This document shows positions 1 through 7,716 of a stretch of 64,000 nt of DNA, piece by piece (position 1 is the first letter of the stretch; every line of letters begins with the position of its first letter). A program made the translations under genes and the position numbers. Source of the stretch: Lysobacter sp. Root494. GTDB taxonomy: Bacteria > Pseudomonadota > Gammaproteobacteria > Xanthomonadales > Xanthomonadaceae. Where the stretch lies: assembly GCF_001427225.1 (NCBI RefSeq), contig NZ_LMFH01000005.1:553-64552 (forward strand). The letters run 5' to 3'. The notes under the pieces are model-generated. The model was not told where the DNA came from and did no database searches. It saw only the letters and a list, made by a program, of their open reading frames with translations.

Positions 1-69
1 GAAGATGGTTCGGACAATCCGGAAGGCCGTGCGAAGAACCGCCGCACCGAGCTGAACGTCCAGAACTGA
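1..69 (+). CDS. OmpA-family protein, C-terminal end (partial)
   Basis: Only the last 22 codons lie in the window, ending in TGA. The tail carries GRAKNRRTEL, the usual last conserved block of the OmpA-like peptidoglycan-binding domain, in which the Asn and Arg residues contact or neighbour the diaminopimelate-binding pocket. The full protein is therefore probably an outer-membrane or periplasmic protein that anchors to peptidoglycan. A strong terminator hairpin follows about 20 bases later, so this gene ends its transcript here. Which OmpA-type protein it is cannot be told from this fragment. Confidence 0.75.
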   Translation, partial: EDGSDNPEGRAKNRRTELNVQN

Positions 70-90
70 TCTGGCGTCAGGCAACACCTT

Positions 91-122
91 CGAAGCCCGG
101 CCTAGTGCCGGGCTTCGTTTTT
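91..122 (+). terminator. Rho-independent terminator after the OmpA-type gene
   Basis: A perfect 11-bp stem (cgaagcccggc at 91-101, gccgggcttcg at 107-117) encloses the 5-base loop ctagt and is followed by five T residues. It is placed correctly to end the transcript of the OmpA-type gene. Confidence 0.9.
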
Positions 123-267
123 CCAGCTTTATAAAGAAGGCGATAGCTCGACGGACGTGCGGTTCGCGCGACTTCACGAGCCAACTTCCGCATTCACGTC
201 GCGCAGGTTGTTGCACGACACACCCGCGCCTACACTCGCTGCAGATAAAAAGCTCGCGGAGTCGAAC

Positions 268-768
268 ATGCAGCGCGCACTCACTGGTCTCCTTCTTTTC
301 GCCCTTGCCAGCACGGCGCATGCACAGGCGGCGGGTAACTGCGCAACACTCGGTGGCTCCGGCCTCCCTGTGCAGCCGACGCTCGTAGCGCCACTGTCCC
401 CCGAACTGACTGCGCCTACGCACCAGCTCGGTGCTCCCACAGGCGTGCTTGCGCAGGCCTTCGATGAAGCCCTCGCCGTCGACAACGTGCTGCTCCGCCA
501 GCGCCTGGAAAACTGTCTCGCGCTTGCGAAGGCGACGCCCGCGACGAGCCCCGCTCTTCCGTCTTCATCGGGTCCGGCTGCTTACAAGCCGCAGACGCAA
601 TACGACAACACGCCCTGGCGCTTCGATATGAGCCAGAACGGCAAGCGCATGACCGCCGAAGAATTCGATGCATGGATGAAGGCGCGCGGCGTGCGCGTCG
701 CCAAGGGCGCACCAGCCCCAACGCCTCCACCGCCGGTCGAGCCGCCGCAGGAACCGAAGAAGAAGTAG
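268..768 (+). CDS. small secreted protein with C-terminal QNGKRMTA motif (paralogue A)
   Basis: A 166-residue protein of unknown function. The start at 268 is chosen because it gives a clean signal peptide (hydrophobic core then ASTAHAQA, cleavage near residue 19-21); an upstream in-frame ATG at 157 would add an unlikely charged leader. Residues about 118-147 carry QNGKRMTAEEFDAWMK followed by RVAKG, and 22 of 30 positions are identical to the secreted protein at 1809-2207. The protein ends in a proline-rich, lysine-tipped tail. Two cysteines (in NCATLGG and ENCLAL) could form a disulfide. It is probably periplasmic or exported. The shared motif looks like a short module rather than an enzyme domain. 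No function can be assigned. Confidence 0.75.
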   Translation: MQRALTGLLLFALASTAHAQAAGNCATLGGSGLPVQPTLVAPLSPELTAPTHQLGAPTGVLAQAFDEALAVDNVLLRQRLENCLALAKATPATSPALPSSSGPAAYKPQTQYDNTPWRFDMSQNGKRMTAEEFDAWMKARGVRVAKGAPAPTPPPPVEPPQEPKKK

Positions 769-787
769 CGCCAGCGGTAGCCTATAT

Positions 788-1531
788 ATGGCCGCGGGCA
801 ATGCGCGCCACGGTCTCGCTCGGGTGCTGTCCAAGCGCGGCGTGTGTTCGCGCAGCGAAGCCGCGCGATGGATCGCAGCCGGGCGGGTGAGCGTCGACGG
901 AAGGACAGTGCGCGATCCCGAATTCCCCATCATCGCCGGCGGGAATGCCCGCATAGCGGTGGACGGACGCGACATCGACGAACCCGCGCGCCTCTACCTG
1001 ATGTTGAACAAGCCCCGGGGCCTGGTCACGACCGCGCAGGACGAGCGTGGCAGAGACACTGTCTATCGCTGCTTCGATGGCGCGCAGTGGAACAACGCGC
1101 CGCTGCCATGGCTCGCACCCGTGGGAAGACTCGACCAGGCCAGCGAGGGCCTGCTGTTGTTCTGCAACGATCCCGAGTGGGCGGCACGCATCACCGACCC
1201 ACAGGCCGGACCTGACAAGACATACCACGTGCAGGTCGACGCGATTCCCGATGAAGCCCTGCTCGCCGGACTCGTGCGTGGCGTGGAGCACGAAGGCGCG
1301 CTCCTGCGCGCGAAGGTCGCGCGTCTGTTGCGGGCAGGCGAGCGCAACGCCTGGCTCGAGATCGTCCTCGACGAAGGACGCAACCGGCAGATCCGCCGCT
1401 TGCTTGGCGCCTTCGACATCGAGGTCCTCAGGCTGGTGCGCGTGGCCGTCGGCGGCCTGTTGCTCGGTGATCTGCCCAAAGGGCAGTGGCGCGTACTGGG
1501 CGAAGCAGAGCTTGCAGCTCTGGATGCCTGA
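788..1531 (+). CDS. rRNA pseudouridine synthase, RsuA/RluB/E/F family
   Basis: A 247-residue RNA-modifying enzyme that converts a specific uridine in rRNA to pseudouridine. An S4 RNA-binding domain occupies residues about 10-60 (VLSKRGVCSRSEAARWI). The catalytic domain carries the family signature GRLDQASEGLLLF at about 113-125, with Asp116 as the catalytic residue, and LDEGRNRQIRRLLGA near the C terminus. N-terminal S4 plus catalytic domain fits RsuA, RluB or RluF better than RluE, which lacks S4, but the target uridine cannot be assigned. The gene starts 20 bases after the preceding small secreted protein and has no strong ribosome binding site. Confidence 0.9.
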   Translation: MAAGNARHGLARVLSKRGVCSRSEAARWIAAGRVSVDGRTVRDPEFPIIAGGNARIAVDGRDIDEPARLYLMLNKPRGLVTTAQDERGRDTVYRCFDGAQWNNAPLPWLAPVGRLDQASEGLLLFCNDPEWAARITDPQAGPDKTYHVQVDAIPDEALLAGLVRGVEHEGALLRAKVARLLRAGERNAWLEIVLDEGRNRQIRRLLGAFDIEVLRLVRVAVGGLLLGDLPKGQWRVLGEAELAALDA

Positions 1532-1808
1532 AGTGCGCTGAAGTATTTCGCCAGCCCGCTTCGCGCAAAGTGTGTCGTGCGCCACATGGTGCATCGCAGA
1601 AGAAGCATGCGTACCGAAGCTTGCCTGTCGCTTCCCGCACGCAACACTGATATCTGCGTTGCAACTTGAAGTGTGCGGTCCGCCACGCATCGCGAAGGAT
1701 ATCGGGGGGCTGTTCAGTGGAGCGCGCAATCTGTGTGCGTGCGCACCATTTTCCGCATGGTCGACGTGTTCATTTCCCCGCACGCCCGGCAAACGGGGGA
1801 ACTAGGGG

Positions 1809-2207
1809 ATGAACATGCGCATGATCATGGTGGCACTGCCGTGCCTGCTTTTCTGTGGCTTCGTGTCGGCCAGGGAAGCTCCTTCGCTCGATGTACGCAC
1901 CGGCGCCGACAGCCAACTGATGGCGACGGCGTTTGATGCCATCCACGCAGAACATCCGCTGGTCGGCAAGACCGGCGCGATGGAAGCTGCGAAGAAGAAG
2001 TCGGCCAAGACTGCTGCCAAGGCCGCGCCGGCACCAGCACCCGCCGCGCAGCCGACCGACACCAGCAAGCGCTTCAACATGACGCAAAACGGCAAGCGGA
2101 TGACTGCCGACGACTTCGACGCGTGGATGAAGAAGAATGGCTATCGCGTCGCTACCGGCGCGCCGGCAGCGGGGAAGGAAGAACCGCAGAAGGGCGCGAA
2201 GAAGTAA
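1809..2207 (+). CDS. small secreted protein with C-terminal QNGKRMTA motif (paralogue B)
   Basis: A 132-residue exported protein. The signal peptide is clear (MNMRMIMVALPCLLFCGFVSA, cleavage near residue 21) and AGGGG lies just upstream of the start. The middle is rich in Lys, Ala and Pro. Residues about 88-117 repeat the module seen at 268-768: QNGKRMTADDFDAWMK then RVATG. The tail is Lys-rich. There are no cysteines in the mature part. No known family or function is recognised. The two related genes flank the pseudouridine synthase, which suggests duplication, though the rest of the two proteins has diverged. Confidence 0.8.
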   Translation: MNMRMIMVALPCLLFCGFVSAREAPSLDVRTGADSQLMATAFDAIHAEHPLVGKTGAMEAAKKKSAKTAAKAAPAPAPAAQPTDTSKRFNMTQNGKRMTADDFDAWMKKNGYRVATGAPAAGKEEPQKGAKK

Positions 2208-2230
2208 TCGTTTCCTTTGCGGAACATGGC

Positions 2231-2263
2231 AACGCCCCGCGCCGGTCACGGCTGCGGGGCGTT
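2231..2263. terminator. hairpin between convergent genes
   Basis: A perfect 10-bp stem (aacgccccgc at 2231-2240, gcggggcgtt at 2254-2263) encloses a 13-base loop that can itself form gcc/ggc pairs. It lies between the small secreted protein and the end of kbl on the other strand, so it could serve both. There is no long T tract, so factor-independent termination is likely but not certain. Confidence 0.65.
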
Positions 2264-2318
2264 CGTGTTGTCACGGGTATGAGGTCGAACCCGGGCGTCG
2301 CAGTACCCGGGCGCTCGC

Positions 2319-3515
2319 TCAGGCCTTGATCACGCCAAGCTCGCGGCCGATCTTGATGAAAGCCGCGATCGCGCGATCCAGGTGTTCGTGCGTGTGCGAC
2401 GCCGATATCTGCGTGCGGATGCGGGCTTGGTCCTGAGGCACAACCGGGAAGAAGAAACCGATCGCATAGATGCCTTCCTCGAGCAGGCGCTGGGCGAACT
2501 TCTGCGCCAGCGGCGCGTCGTAGAGCATCACCGGCGAGATCGGATGCACGCCCGGCTTCACGTCGAAACCGGCGGTCGTCATTTTCTCGCGGAAGTACGC
2601 GGTGTTTTCGGCCAGCTTTTCGCGCAGGTCGCCAGCGGCGGACAGCATCTCGAACGCCTTGACGCCGGCTGCAACCACATGCGGCGGCAGTGAATTGGAG
2701 AACAGATACGGACGCGAACGCTGGCGCAGCAGTTCGATCACTTCCTTCCTCGCCGTCGTGAAACCGCCGAGCGCGCCGCCCATCGCCTTGCCCAGCGTGC
2801 CGGTAAAGATGTCGATCCTGTCCATCACGCCCTTGACTTCGGCGGAGCCGCGGCCGGTCTTGCCGAGGAAGCCGGTGGCGTGGCATTCGTCGATGTGCAC
2901 CAGGGCGCCATATTTCTTTGCCAGCGCGGTGATCTCGTCCAGCGGCGCGATGAAGCCGTCCATCGAGAACACGCCATCGCTTGTGATCATGATCGTGCGC
3001 GCACCATCGGCCTTCGCCTGCTGCAGCTGCTTCTCGAGATCCGCCATGTTGCAATTGGCATAACGGTACCGCTTGGCCTTGCACAGACGCACGCCGTCGA
3101 TGATCGAGGCATGATTGAGCGCATCGGAGATGATCGCGTCGTTTTCGTCCAGCAACGGCTCGAACAGGCCGCCATTGGCGTCGAAGCAGGCCGCGTAGAG
3201 GATCGTGTCTTCGGTGCCGAAGAAGTCGGCGATCGTCTTCTCCAGCTGCTTGTGCAGGTCCTGCGTGCCACAGATGAAACGCACTGAGGCCATGCCGAAG
3301 CCGTGCGTATCAAGCGCCTCCTTCGCTGCGGCGATCACGTCCGGATGATCGGCGAGGCCGAGGTAATTGTTGGCGCAGAAGTTCAACACCGTGCGGCCGT
3401 CGGCGAGGGTGATCTCGGCCGATTGCGGAGAGGTGATGATGCGCTCGGACTTGAACAGGCCAGCGGCGCGGATTTCTTCGAGGGTGTCGGCGTAACGTTG
3501 GGTGAGGGATGACAT
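2319..3515 (-). CDS. kbl: 2-amino-3-ketobutyrate CoA ligase (glycine C-acetyltransferase)
   Basis: A 398-residue PLP enzyme that splits 2-amino-3-ketobutyrate with CoA into glycine and acetyl-CoA, the second step of threonine degradation after Tdh. It belongs to the alpha-oxoamine synthase family. The PLP lysine is Lys243 in [23 protein letters not shown] and the substrate-binding stretch [11 protein letters not shown] are also present. The length equals that of E. coli Kbl (398). The start at 3515 is chosen because the upstream in-frame extension is translated repeat sequence (SRLRGND). It lies downstream of tdh on the same strand, separated by a 132-base gap holding a palindromic element. 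Confidence 0.97.
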   Translation of the reverse strand: MSSLTQRYADTLEEIRAAGLFKSERIITSPQSAEITLADGRTVLNFCANNYLGLADHPDVIAAAKEALDTHGFGMASVRFICGTQDLHKQLEKTIADFFGTEDTILYAACFDANGGLFEPLLDENDAIISDALNHASIIDGVRLCKAKRYRYANCNMADLEKQLQQAKADGARTIMITSDGVFSMDGFIAPLDEITALAKKYGALVHIDECHATGFLGKTGRGSAEVKGVMDRIDIFTGTLGKAMGGALGGFTTARKEVIELLRQRSRPYLFSNSLPPHVVAAGVKAFEMLSAAGDLREKLAENTAYFREKMTTAGFDVKPGVHPISPVMLYDAPLAQKFAQRLLEEGIYAIGFFFPVVPQDQARIRTQISASHTHEHLDRAIAAFIKIGRELGVIKA

Positions 3516-3526
3516 GACTTCTCGCT

Positions 3527-3643
3527 CGTCATTCCCGCGAAGGCGGGAATCCATGGACTTGGTTTGCAATGCCCGCGATTGAAGGGAGTCCAGCGACGAA
3601 GCAACGGCAACGTCCATGGACTCCTGCTTCCGCGGGAATGACG
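3527..3643. repeat. 117-bp element with ATTCCC-N8-GGGAAT inverted ends
   Basis: The left arm (3527-3558) and the inverted right arm (3612-3643) match at 28 of 32 positions. The left arm contains ATTCCCGCGAAGGCGGGAAT, which fits exactly the ATTCCC-N8-GGGAAT pattern known as dRS3 in Neisseria. The 53-base interior has no coding signal. The structure resembles a small non-autonomous mobile or palindromic intergenic element. It separates tdh from kbl. A shorter relative lies at 23012-23107 and partial copies lie near 15081 and 61755. Confidence 0.75.
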
Positions 3644-3647
3644 TTGA

Positions 3648-4682
3648 TCAGTTCCAGCTCAGTACGACCTTTCCTGCCTTGCCCGATTCCATCAGTTCGA
3701 ATCCCTGCTGGAATTCATCGACCGGCAACTGATGCGTCAGCACCTTGCCAAGCGGGAAGCCGGACAGCACCAGCTGCGTCATCTTGTACCAGGTCTCGTA
3801 CATCTTCCGGCCGTAGATGCCGTGCAGGGTCAGGCCCTTGAAGATGATCTTGTCCCAGTCGGCGCCGGCGCCCTTGGGCATGATGCCGAGCATTGCGATC
3901 TTGCCGCCGTGGTACATGCAGTCGAGCATGTCATTGAAAGCGCGGGGATTGCCGCTCATCTCCAGGCCGACGTCGAAGCCTTCCATGTGCAGGTCCTTCA
4001 TCACGTCCTTCAGCGACGTGTTGGACACGTTCACCACGCGCGTCGCGCCCATGTCGGCGGCGAGCTTCAGGCGGTAATCGTTGACGTCGGTGACGACGAC
4101 GTTGCGCGCACCGATGTGCTTGCAGATACCCGCGGCAATGATGCCGATCGGGCCTGCGCCGGTGATCAGTACGTCTTCGCCGACGACATCGAACTCAAGC
4201 GCGCAATGCGCGGCGTTGCCGTAGGGATCGAAGAACGCGGCCAGTTCCGATGGAATCTGGTCCGGAATCGGCCACAGGTTCGAAGCCGGCATGACGATGT
4301 ATTCGGCGAAGGCGCCGTTGCGATTCACGCCGATGCCGACGGTGTTCGGGCACAGGTGCTGGCGGCCGGCGCGGCAATTGCGGCAATGGCCGCAGACGAT
4401 GTGCCCTTCGGCCGACACGCGTTGACCGATCTTGTACCCGGTGACGCCCGGACCGAGGTCGACGACGCGGCCGACGAATTCATGGCCGATCACCAACCCC
4501 GGCTTGATCGTGCGCTGGCTCCATTCGTCCCAGAGATAGATGTGCAGGTCGGTGCCGCAGATCGCGGTTTTCTCGAGCTTGATCAGCACCTCGTTCGGGC
4601 CCGGCGCGGGCACCGGCACCTCTTCCATCCAGATGCCCTTGGTGGCTTCGCGCTTGACCAGCGCCTTCATCGTTTGCGACAT
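3648..4682 (-). CDS. tdh: L-threonine 3-dehydrogenase
   Basis: A 344-residue zinc-dependent, NAD-linked alcohol dehydrogenase-family enzyme that oxidises L-threonine to 2-amino-3-ketobutyrate, the substrate of Kbl. Catalytic zinc ligands are Cys42 ([15 protein letters not shown]), His67 and Glu68 (GHEFVG). Structural zinc is bound by the cysteines at 97, 100, 103 and 111. The NAD-binding GAGPIG motif follows. [12 protein letters not shown] is typical of true Tdh rather than other zinc alcohol dehydrogenases. Length matches E. coli Tdh (341). It is the upstream gene of a tdh-kbl pair and diverges from the S46 peptidase gene. Confidence 0.97.
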   Translation of the reverse strand: MSQTMKALVKREATKGIWMEEVPVPAPGPNEVLIKLEKTAICGTDLHIYLWDEWSQRTIKPGLVIGHEFVGRVVDLGPGVTGYKIGQRVSAEGHIVCGHCRNCRAGRQHLCPNTVGIGVNRNGAFAEYIVMPASNLWPIPDQIPSELAAFFDPYGNAAHCALEFDVVGEDVLITGAGPIGIIAAGICKHIGARNVVVTDVNDYRLKLAADMGATRVVNVSNTSLKDVMKDLHMEGFDVGLEMSGNPRAFNDMLDCMYHGGKIAMLGIMPKGAGADWDKIIFKGLTLHGIYGRKMYETWYKMTQLVLSGFPLGKVLTHQLPVDEFQQGFELMESGKAGKVVLSWN

Positions 4683-4840
4683 GGGATTTGCCTGCCTGGC
4701 TTGCTTGATTTGGCGGGCCGCGCAGTGCGCGGCGAGAAGGGCGAAATTATACGCCCGGGTGCGTGCCGGCTCCGGTGCAGCGTTTGCCGACAGCGGGCGG
4801 CTCGCCTATCGTCGCGGCTTCTTTTTCCGGTCCTTTTCTG

Positions 4841-7000
4841 ATGCCGACCATTCGCCGCCGTCTGTTGGGTCTTTCCCTCTCGCTGTTGGGTGCGAACGCG
4901 CATGCCGACGAAGGCATGTGGATGCCCTCGCAATTGCCAGATCTCGCCAGGGAGATGAAGGCGGCGGGCTTCAAGGGCGATCCGCGCGACCTCGCCGAGC
5001 TCGCGAAGCCGCCGATGAGCGCGGTGGTGAAGGTGGGCGGCGCCAGCGGCGCGTTTGTTTCCGATCAGGGCCTGGTGCTCACCAACCACCACGTCGCCTT
5101 CGGCGTGATCCAGTACAACTCGAAGCCAGGGCGCGATCTCATCAGGGACGGCTACATCGCCAACACGCGGGCCGACGAACTGCCGTCCAACCCGGATTAC
5201 CGGGTGCTCGTCACCACCGGTTTCGATCGCATCACCGACCGCATCCTCGGCGATGCGAAGGGTAAACAGGGCCGCGCGTACTACGACGCGGTCGATGCAG
5301 CGACCAAGCGGGTAGTCGCCCAATGCGAACGCGAAGCCGGCTATCGCTGCAGCGTCGCCAACATGTACTACGGCACCGACTTCTATCTAGTGCGGCAACT
5401 CGAACTGCGCGACGTGCGGCTCGTCTACGCGCCCCCGAACGACATCGGCAATTACGGCGGTGAAGTCGACAACTTCGTCTGGCCACGCCACGCCGGCGAC
5501 TTCACTTTGCTGCGTGCTTATGTCGGCAAGGATGGAAAGCCGGGCGATTACTCGCCAGACAACGTGCCGTATGTGCCGTCGGCGCACCTGCAGGTCTCCA
5601 CGGCAAACCTCAAGGAAGGCGATTACGCGATGCTTGCCGGCTATCCGGGCGTGACCTTCCGTCATCGAATGGCGTCCGAATTCGCGCAGCAGATCGAGTG
5701 GCAGCTGCCGTCGCGCGTGGCGTTATACCAGCGCATGATCGATGTCGTTGAGGGCGCCGCGGCGAAGGACGAAGCCGCGCGCGTGAGTTACGCCTCTCAG
5801 GTGCGCAGCCTGAAGAACAATCTCAAACGCGCGCAGGGCGAACTCGATGGGCTGCGTCGAAGTAACGCAGCGGCGGTACGCCGGAACGACGAAGCCGCAA
5901 TGTATGCATGGCTGGACAGGCAATCCGATGCCACCACCACGAAGGCCGATATCGCTGCCGCGCAGGCCGTGCTCGATAGGGCAGCGGCGATGCGCGAACG
6001 CGACCAGCTGCTCGGCGTGATCGTTTCCCAGAGCCAGCTGTTGAAGTCAGCCGTGACGTTGCAGCGCCTTGCGCATGAACGAACGAAGCCGGATGCACAG
6101 CGGGAGAGCGGCTTCCAGCAGCGCGACGAAGCGCTGATCGCCGGGCAGCTGAAGCAGGTGCAGCGCCGTTACGCGGCCGATGTCGAAAAAGCATTGCTCA
6201 CGGAGCTCCTCGCCCAATACGAGGCATTGCCTGCCGCGCAGCACGTACCCGAATTCGACACCGTGTTCGGCACCACGCCCGCGCAACTGAAGACGAAACT
6301 CGATGCGCTCTACGCCGGGACGCAACTGGGTGCGGAAAGCCAACGCCTTGCTGCCATGCAGGCCGACCGCGCCACGCTCGCCACATCGAAGGACTCCCTG
6401 CTGCAGGCCGCCAATGCATTGCTGCCCGCGCTGCTGCGGATCGAAGAGGAAAAGAAGGCCAGCGAAGGCGAACTCCTGCGCCTGCGTCCGGCCTACATGC
6501 GCGCGCTGATCGGCTTCCGCAAGTCGCAGGGCCGCGCGGTGTATCCGGATGCGAATTCCACCCTGCGCGTGAGTTACGGCCGTGTCAGCGCGCTCGATCC
6601 GCGTGACGGCGTGCATTACACGCCGCTGACGACGGTGCAGGGCATCCTCGAGAAGCACACCGGCGAGGAGCCTTTCAATGCGCCGCAACCGCTGCGCGAC
6701 GCGATCGCGAAGGGCGACTTCGGCAGCACCGCCGAACCAACCCTGAAAACGCAGACAGTCGACTTCCTCACCAACCTCGACACCACCGGCGGCAATTCCG
6801 GTTCGGCGGTGATGGATGCGTACGGGAAGCTGATCGGCCTCAACTTCGACAGCAACTGGGAGGCGGTGAGCGCGAGCTGGATGTTCGATCCGCGCTACAA
6901 GCGCGCGATCCATGTCGACATGCGCTACATGCGCTGGCTGCTGGCGAAGGTGTATCCGGCACCGCACCTGCTGAAGGAAATGAACCTGCCGGCGGAGTGA
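4841..7000 (+). CDS. S46 family dipeptidyl peptidase (DPP7/DPP11-like)
   Basis: A 719-residue exported serine exopeptidase that removes dipeptides from peptide N termini in the periplasm. The start at 4841 gives a signal peptide ending near ANAHA. The trypsin-like fold is split: the catalytic His lies in TNHHVAFG (residues 81-88) and the nucleophile is Ser653 in GGNSGSAVMD, with a long alpha-helical insert between them. Length fits the family (about 700-720). The residue 18 after the nucleophile, Arg673 in acid-specific P. gingivalis DPP11, is Ser671 here, so Asp/Glu specificity is unlikely and a DPP7-like preference for hydrophobic residues is more probable. It is transcribed divergently from tdh. 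Confidence 0.92.
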   Translation: MPTIRRRLLGLSLSLLGANAHADEGMWMPSQLPDLAREMKAAGFKGDPRDLAELAKPPMSAVVKVGGASGAFVSDQGLVLTNHHVAFGVIQYNSKPGRDLIRDGYIANTRADELPSNPDYRVLVTTGFDRITDRILGDAKGKQGRAYYDAVDAATKRVVAQCEREAGYRCSVANMYYGTDFYLVRQLELRDVRLVYAPPNDIGNYGGEVDNFVWPRHAGDFTLLRAYVGKDGKPGDYSPDNVPYVPSAHLQVSTANLKEGDYAMLAGYPGVTFRHRMASEFAQQIEWQLPSRVALYQRMIDVVEGAAAKDEAARVSYASQVRSLKNNLKRAQGELDGLRRSNAAAVRRNDEAAMYAWLDRQSDATTTKADIAAAQAVLDRAAAMRERDQLLGVIVSQSQLLKSAVTLQRLAHERTKPDAQRESGFQQRDEALIAGQLKQVQRRYAADVEKALLTELLAQYEALPAAQHVPEFDTVFGTTPAQLKTKLDALYAGTQLGAESQRLAAMQADRATLATSKDSLLQAANALLPALLRIEEEKKASEGELLRLRPAYMRALIGFRKSQGRAVYPDANSTLRVSYGRVSALDPRDGVHYTPLTTVQGILEKHTGEEPFNAPQPLRDAIAKGDFGSTAEPTLKTQTVDFLTNLDTTGGNSGSAVMDAYGKLIGLNFDSNWEAVSASWMFDPRYKRAIHVDMRYMRWLLAKVYPAPHLLKEMNLPAE

Positions 7001-7027
7001 GCCGATGCGGCTGCTTTGATGTTGTTC

Positions 7028-7055
7028 TGTAGGGCGAAGCAAGCTTCGCCCTACA
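7028..7055. repeat. TGTAGGGC palindrome between convergent genes
   Basis: A perfect 13-bp inverted repeat (tgtagggcgaagc at 7028-7040, gcttcgccctaca at 7043-7055) with a 2-base loop lies between the S46 peptidase and the convergent DUF3224 gene. There is no T tract. It looks like a REP-type palindrome that may also stall or end both transcripts. Related TGTAGGAGC or CTCTACA arms occur at 56246-56280 and 59181-59201, also between convergent genes. Confidence 0.65.
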
Positions 7056-7069
7056 AAGTGTTGAGCGAA

Positions 7070-7468
7070 TCAGCCCAACGTGTAGTCGAACGTGTACGAA
7101 TGCGCGCCGCCTTCGGCAATGTCGATGCGCAAGGTGCCGCGCAGTCCCTGCAACTCGTCCTTGCCCGTGCCCGGCACCACGCCCACCGTCAGCGACGACG
7201 CGCCGCGATCCATCGTCCCGCTGTGCTGGAACATGAAGCTGCCGCGACGTCCCTGCAGCGTGCCGATGACGTGTTCCATGGCCACGTAGCCGGCGGAGCC
7301 CGCGCCCGGGTCTCCTCCGCTCAGCATCTCGACGACGCCGGTCGCGTCGAGGTCGCCGTGGAAGCGCTTCTCGAAGCGGATCCGACCGAACGAAGCGCCG
7401 TTCCCTGCATCCACCATTTCCATCGCGGTCCGCTTTACATCGAAAGGACCCTTGGCCTGTTGCTCCAT
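7070..7468 (-). CDS. DUF3224 domain-containing protein
   Basis: A 132-residue cytoplasmic protein covering the whole DUF3224 family: N-terminal KGPFDVKRTAMEM, central FEKRFHGDLDATGVVEML, then YVAMEHVIGTLQGRRGSFMFQHSG and C-terminal HSYTFDYTLG. The family folds as a small beta-barrel and its function is unknown. There is no signal peptide. It converges with the S46 peptidase gene and the 248 bases upstream, before serA, hold no other gene. Confidence 0.88.
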   Translation of the reverse strand: MEQQAKGPFDVKRTAMEMVDAGNGASFGRIRFEKRFHGDLDATGVVEMLSGGDPGAGSAGYVAMEHVIGTLQGRRGSFMFQHSGTMDRGASSLTVGVVPGTGKDELQGLRGTLRIDIAEGGAHSYTFDYTLG

Positions 7469-7716
7469 GACGCGCTCCTGTGTGGGGGATGCCGCATGCT
7501 AAGGGCCTATTGCATGCGATTTCATAAGCAACCATTGCGAATCCGCGTCCGCGCTCTGTTAGGCTTCCTCCGTCGCGGATTCCCATGCCATGCCGGCCCC
7601 GTCTCCCGACCCGTGAGTGACCCGCGTTCCGAGTTGTATTCCGGCGACGCACTCAGTTCCACACGTTGTGCCGGCTACGCAGGCTTTCCGCGCTCCCACC
7701 CCTCTAGGAGCTTGCG

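Noticed and set aside
3732-4841. A 369-residue plus-strand reading frame opposite tdh
   Set aside because: It is the mirror of tdh. The composition is Ala/Val/His/Arg-rich with no domain, and tdh itself is unmistakable.
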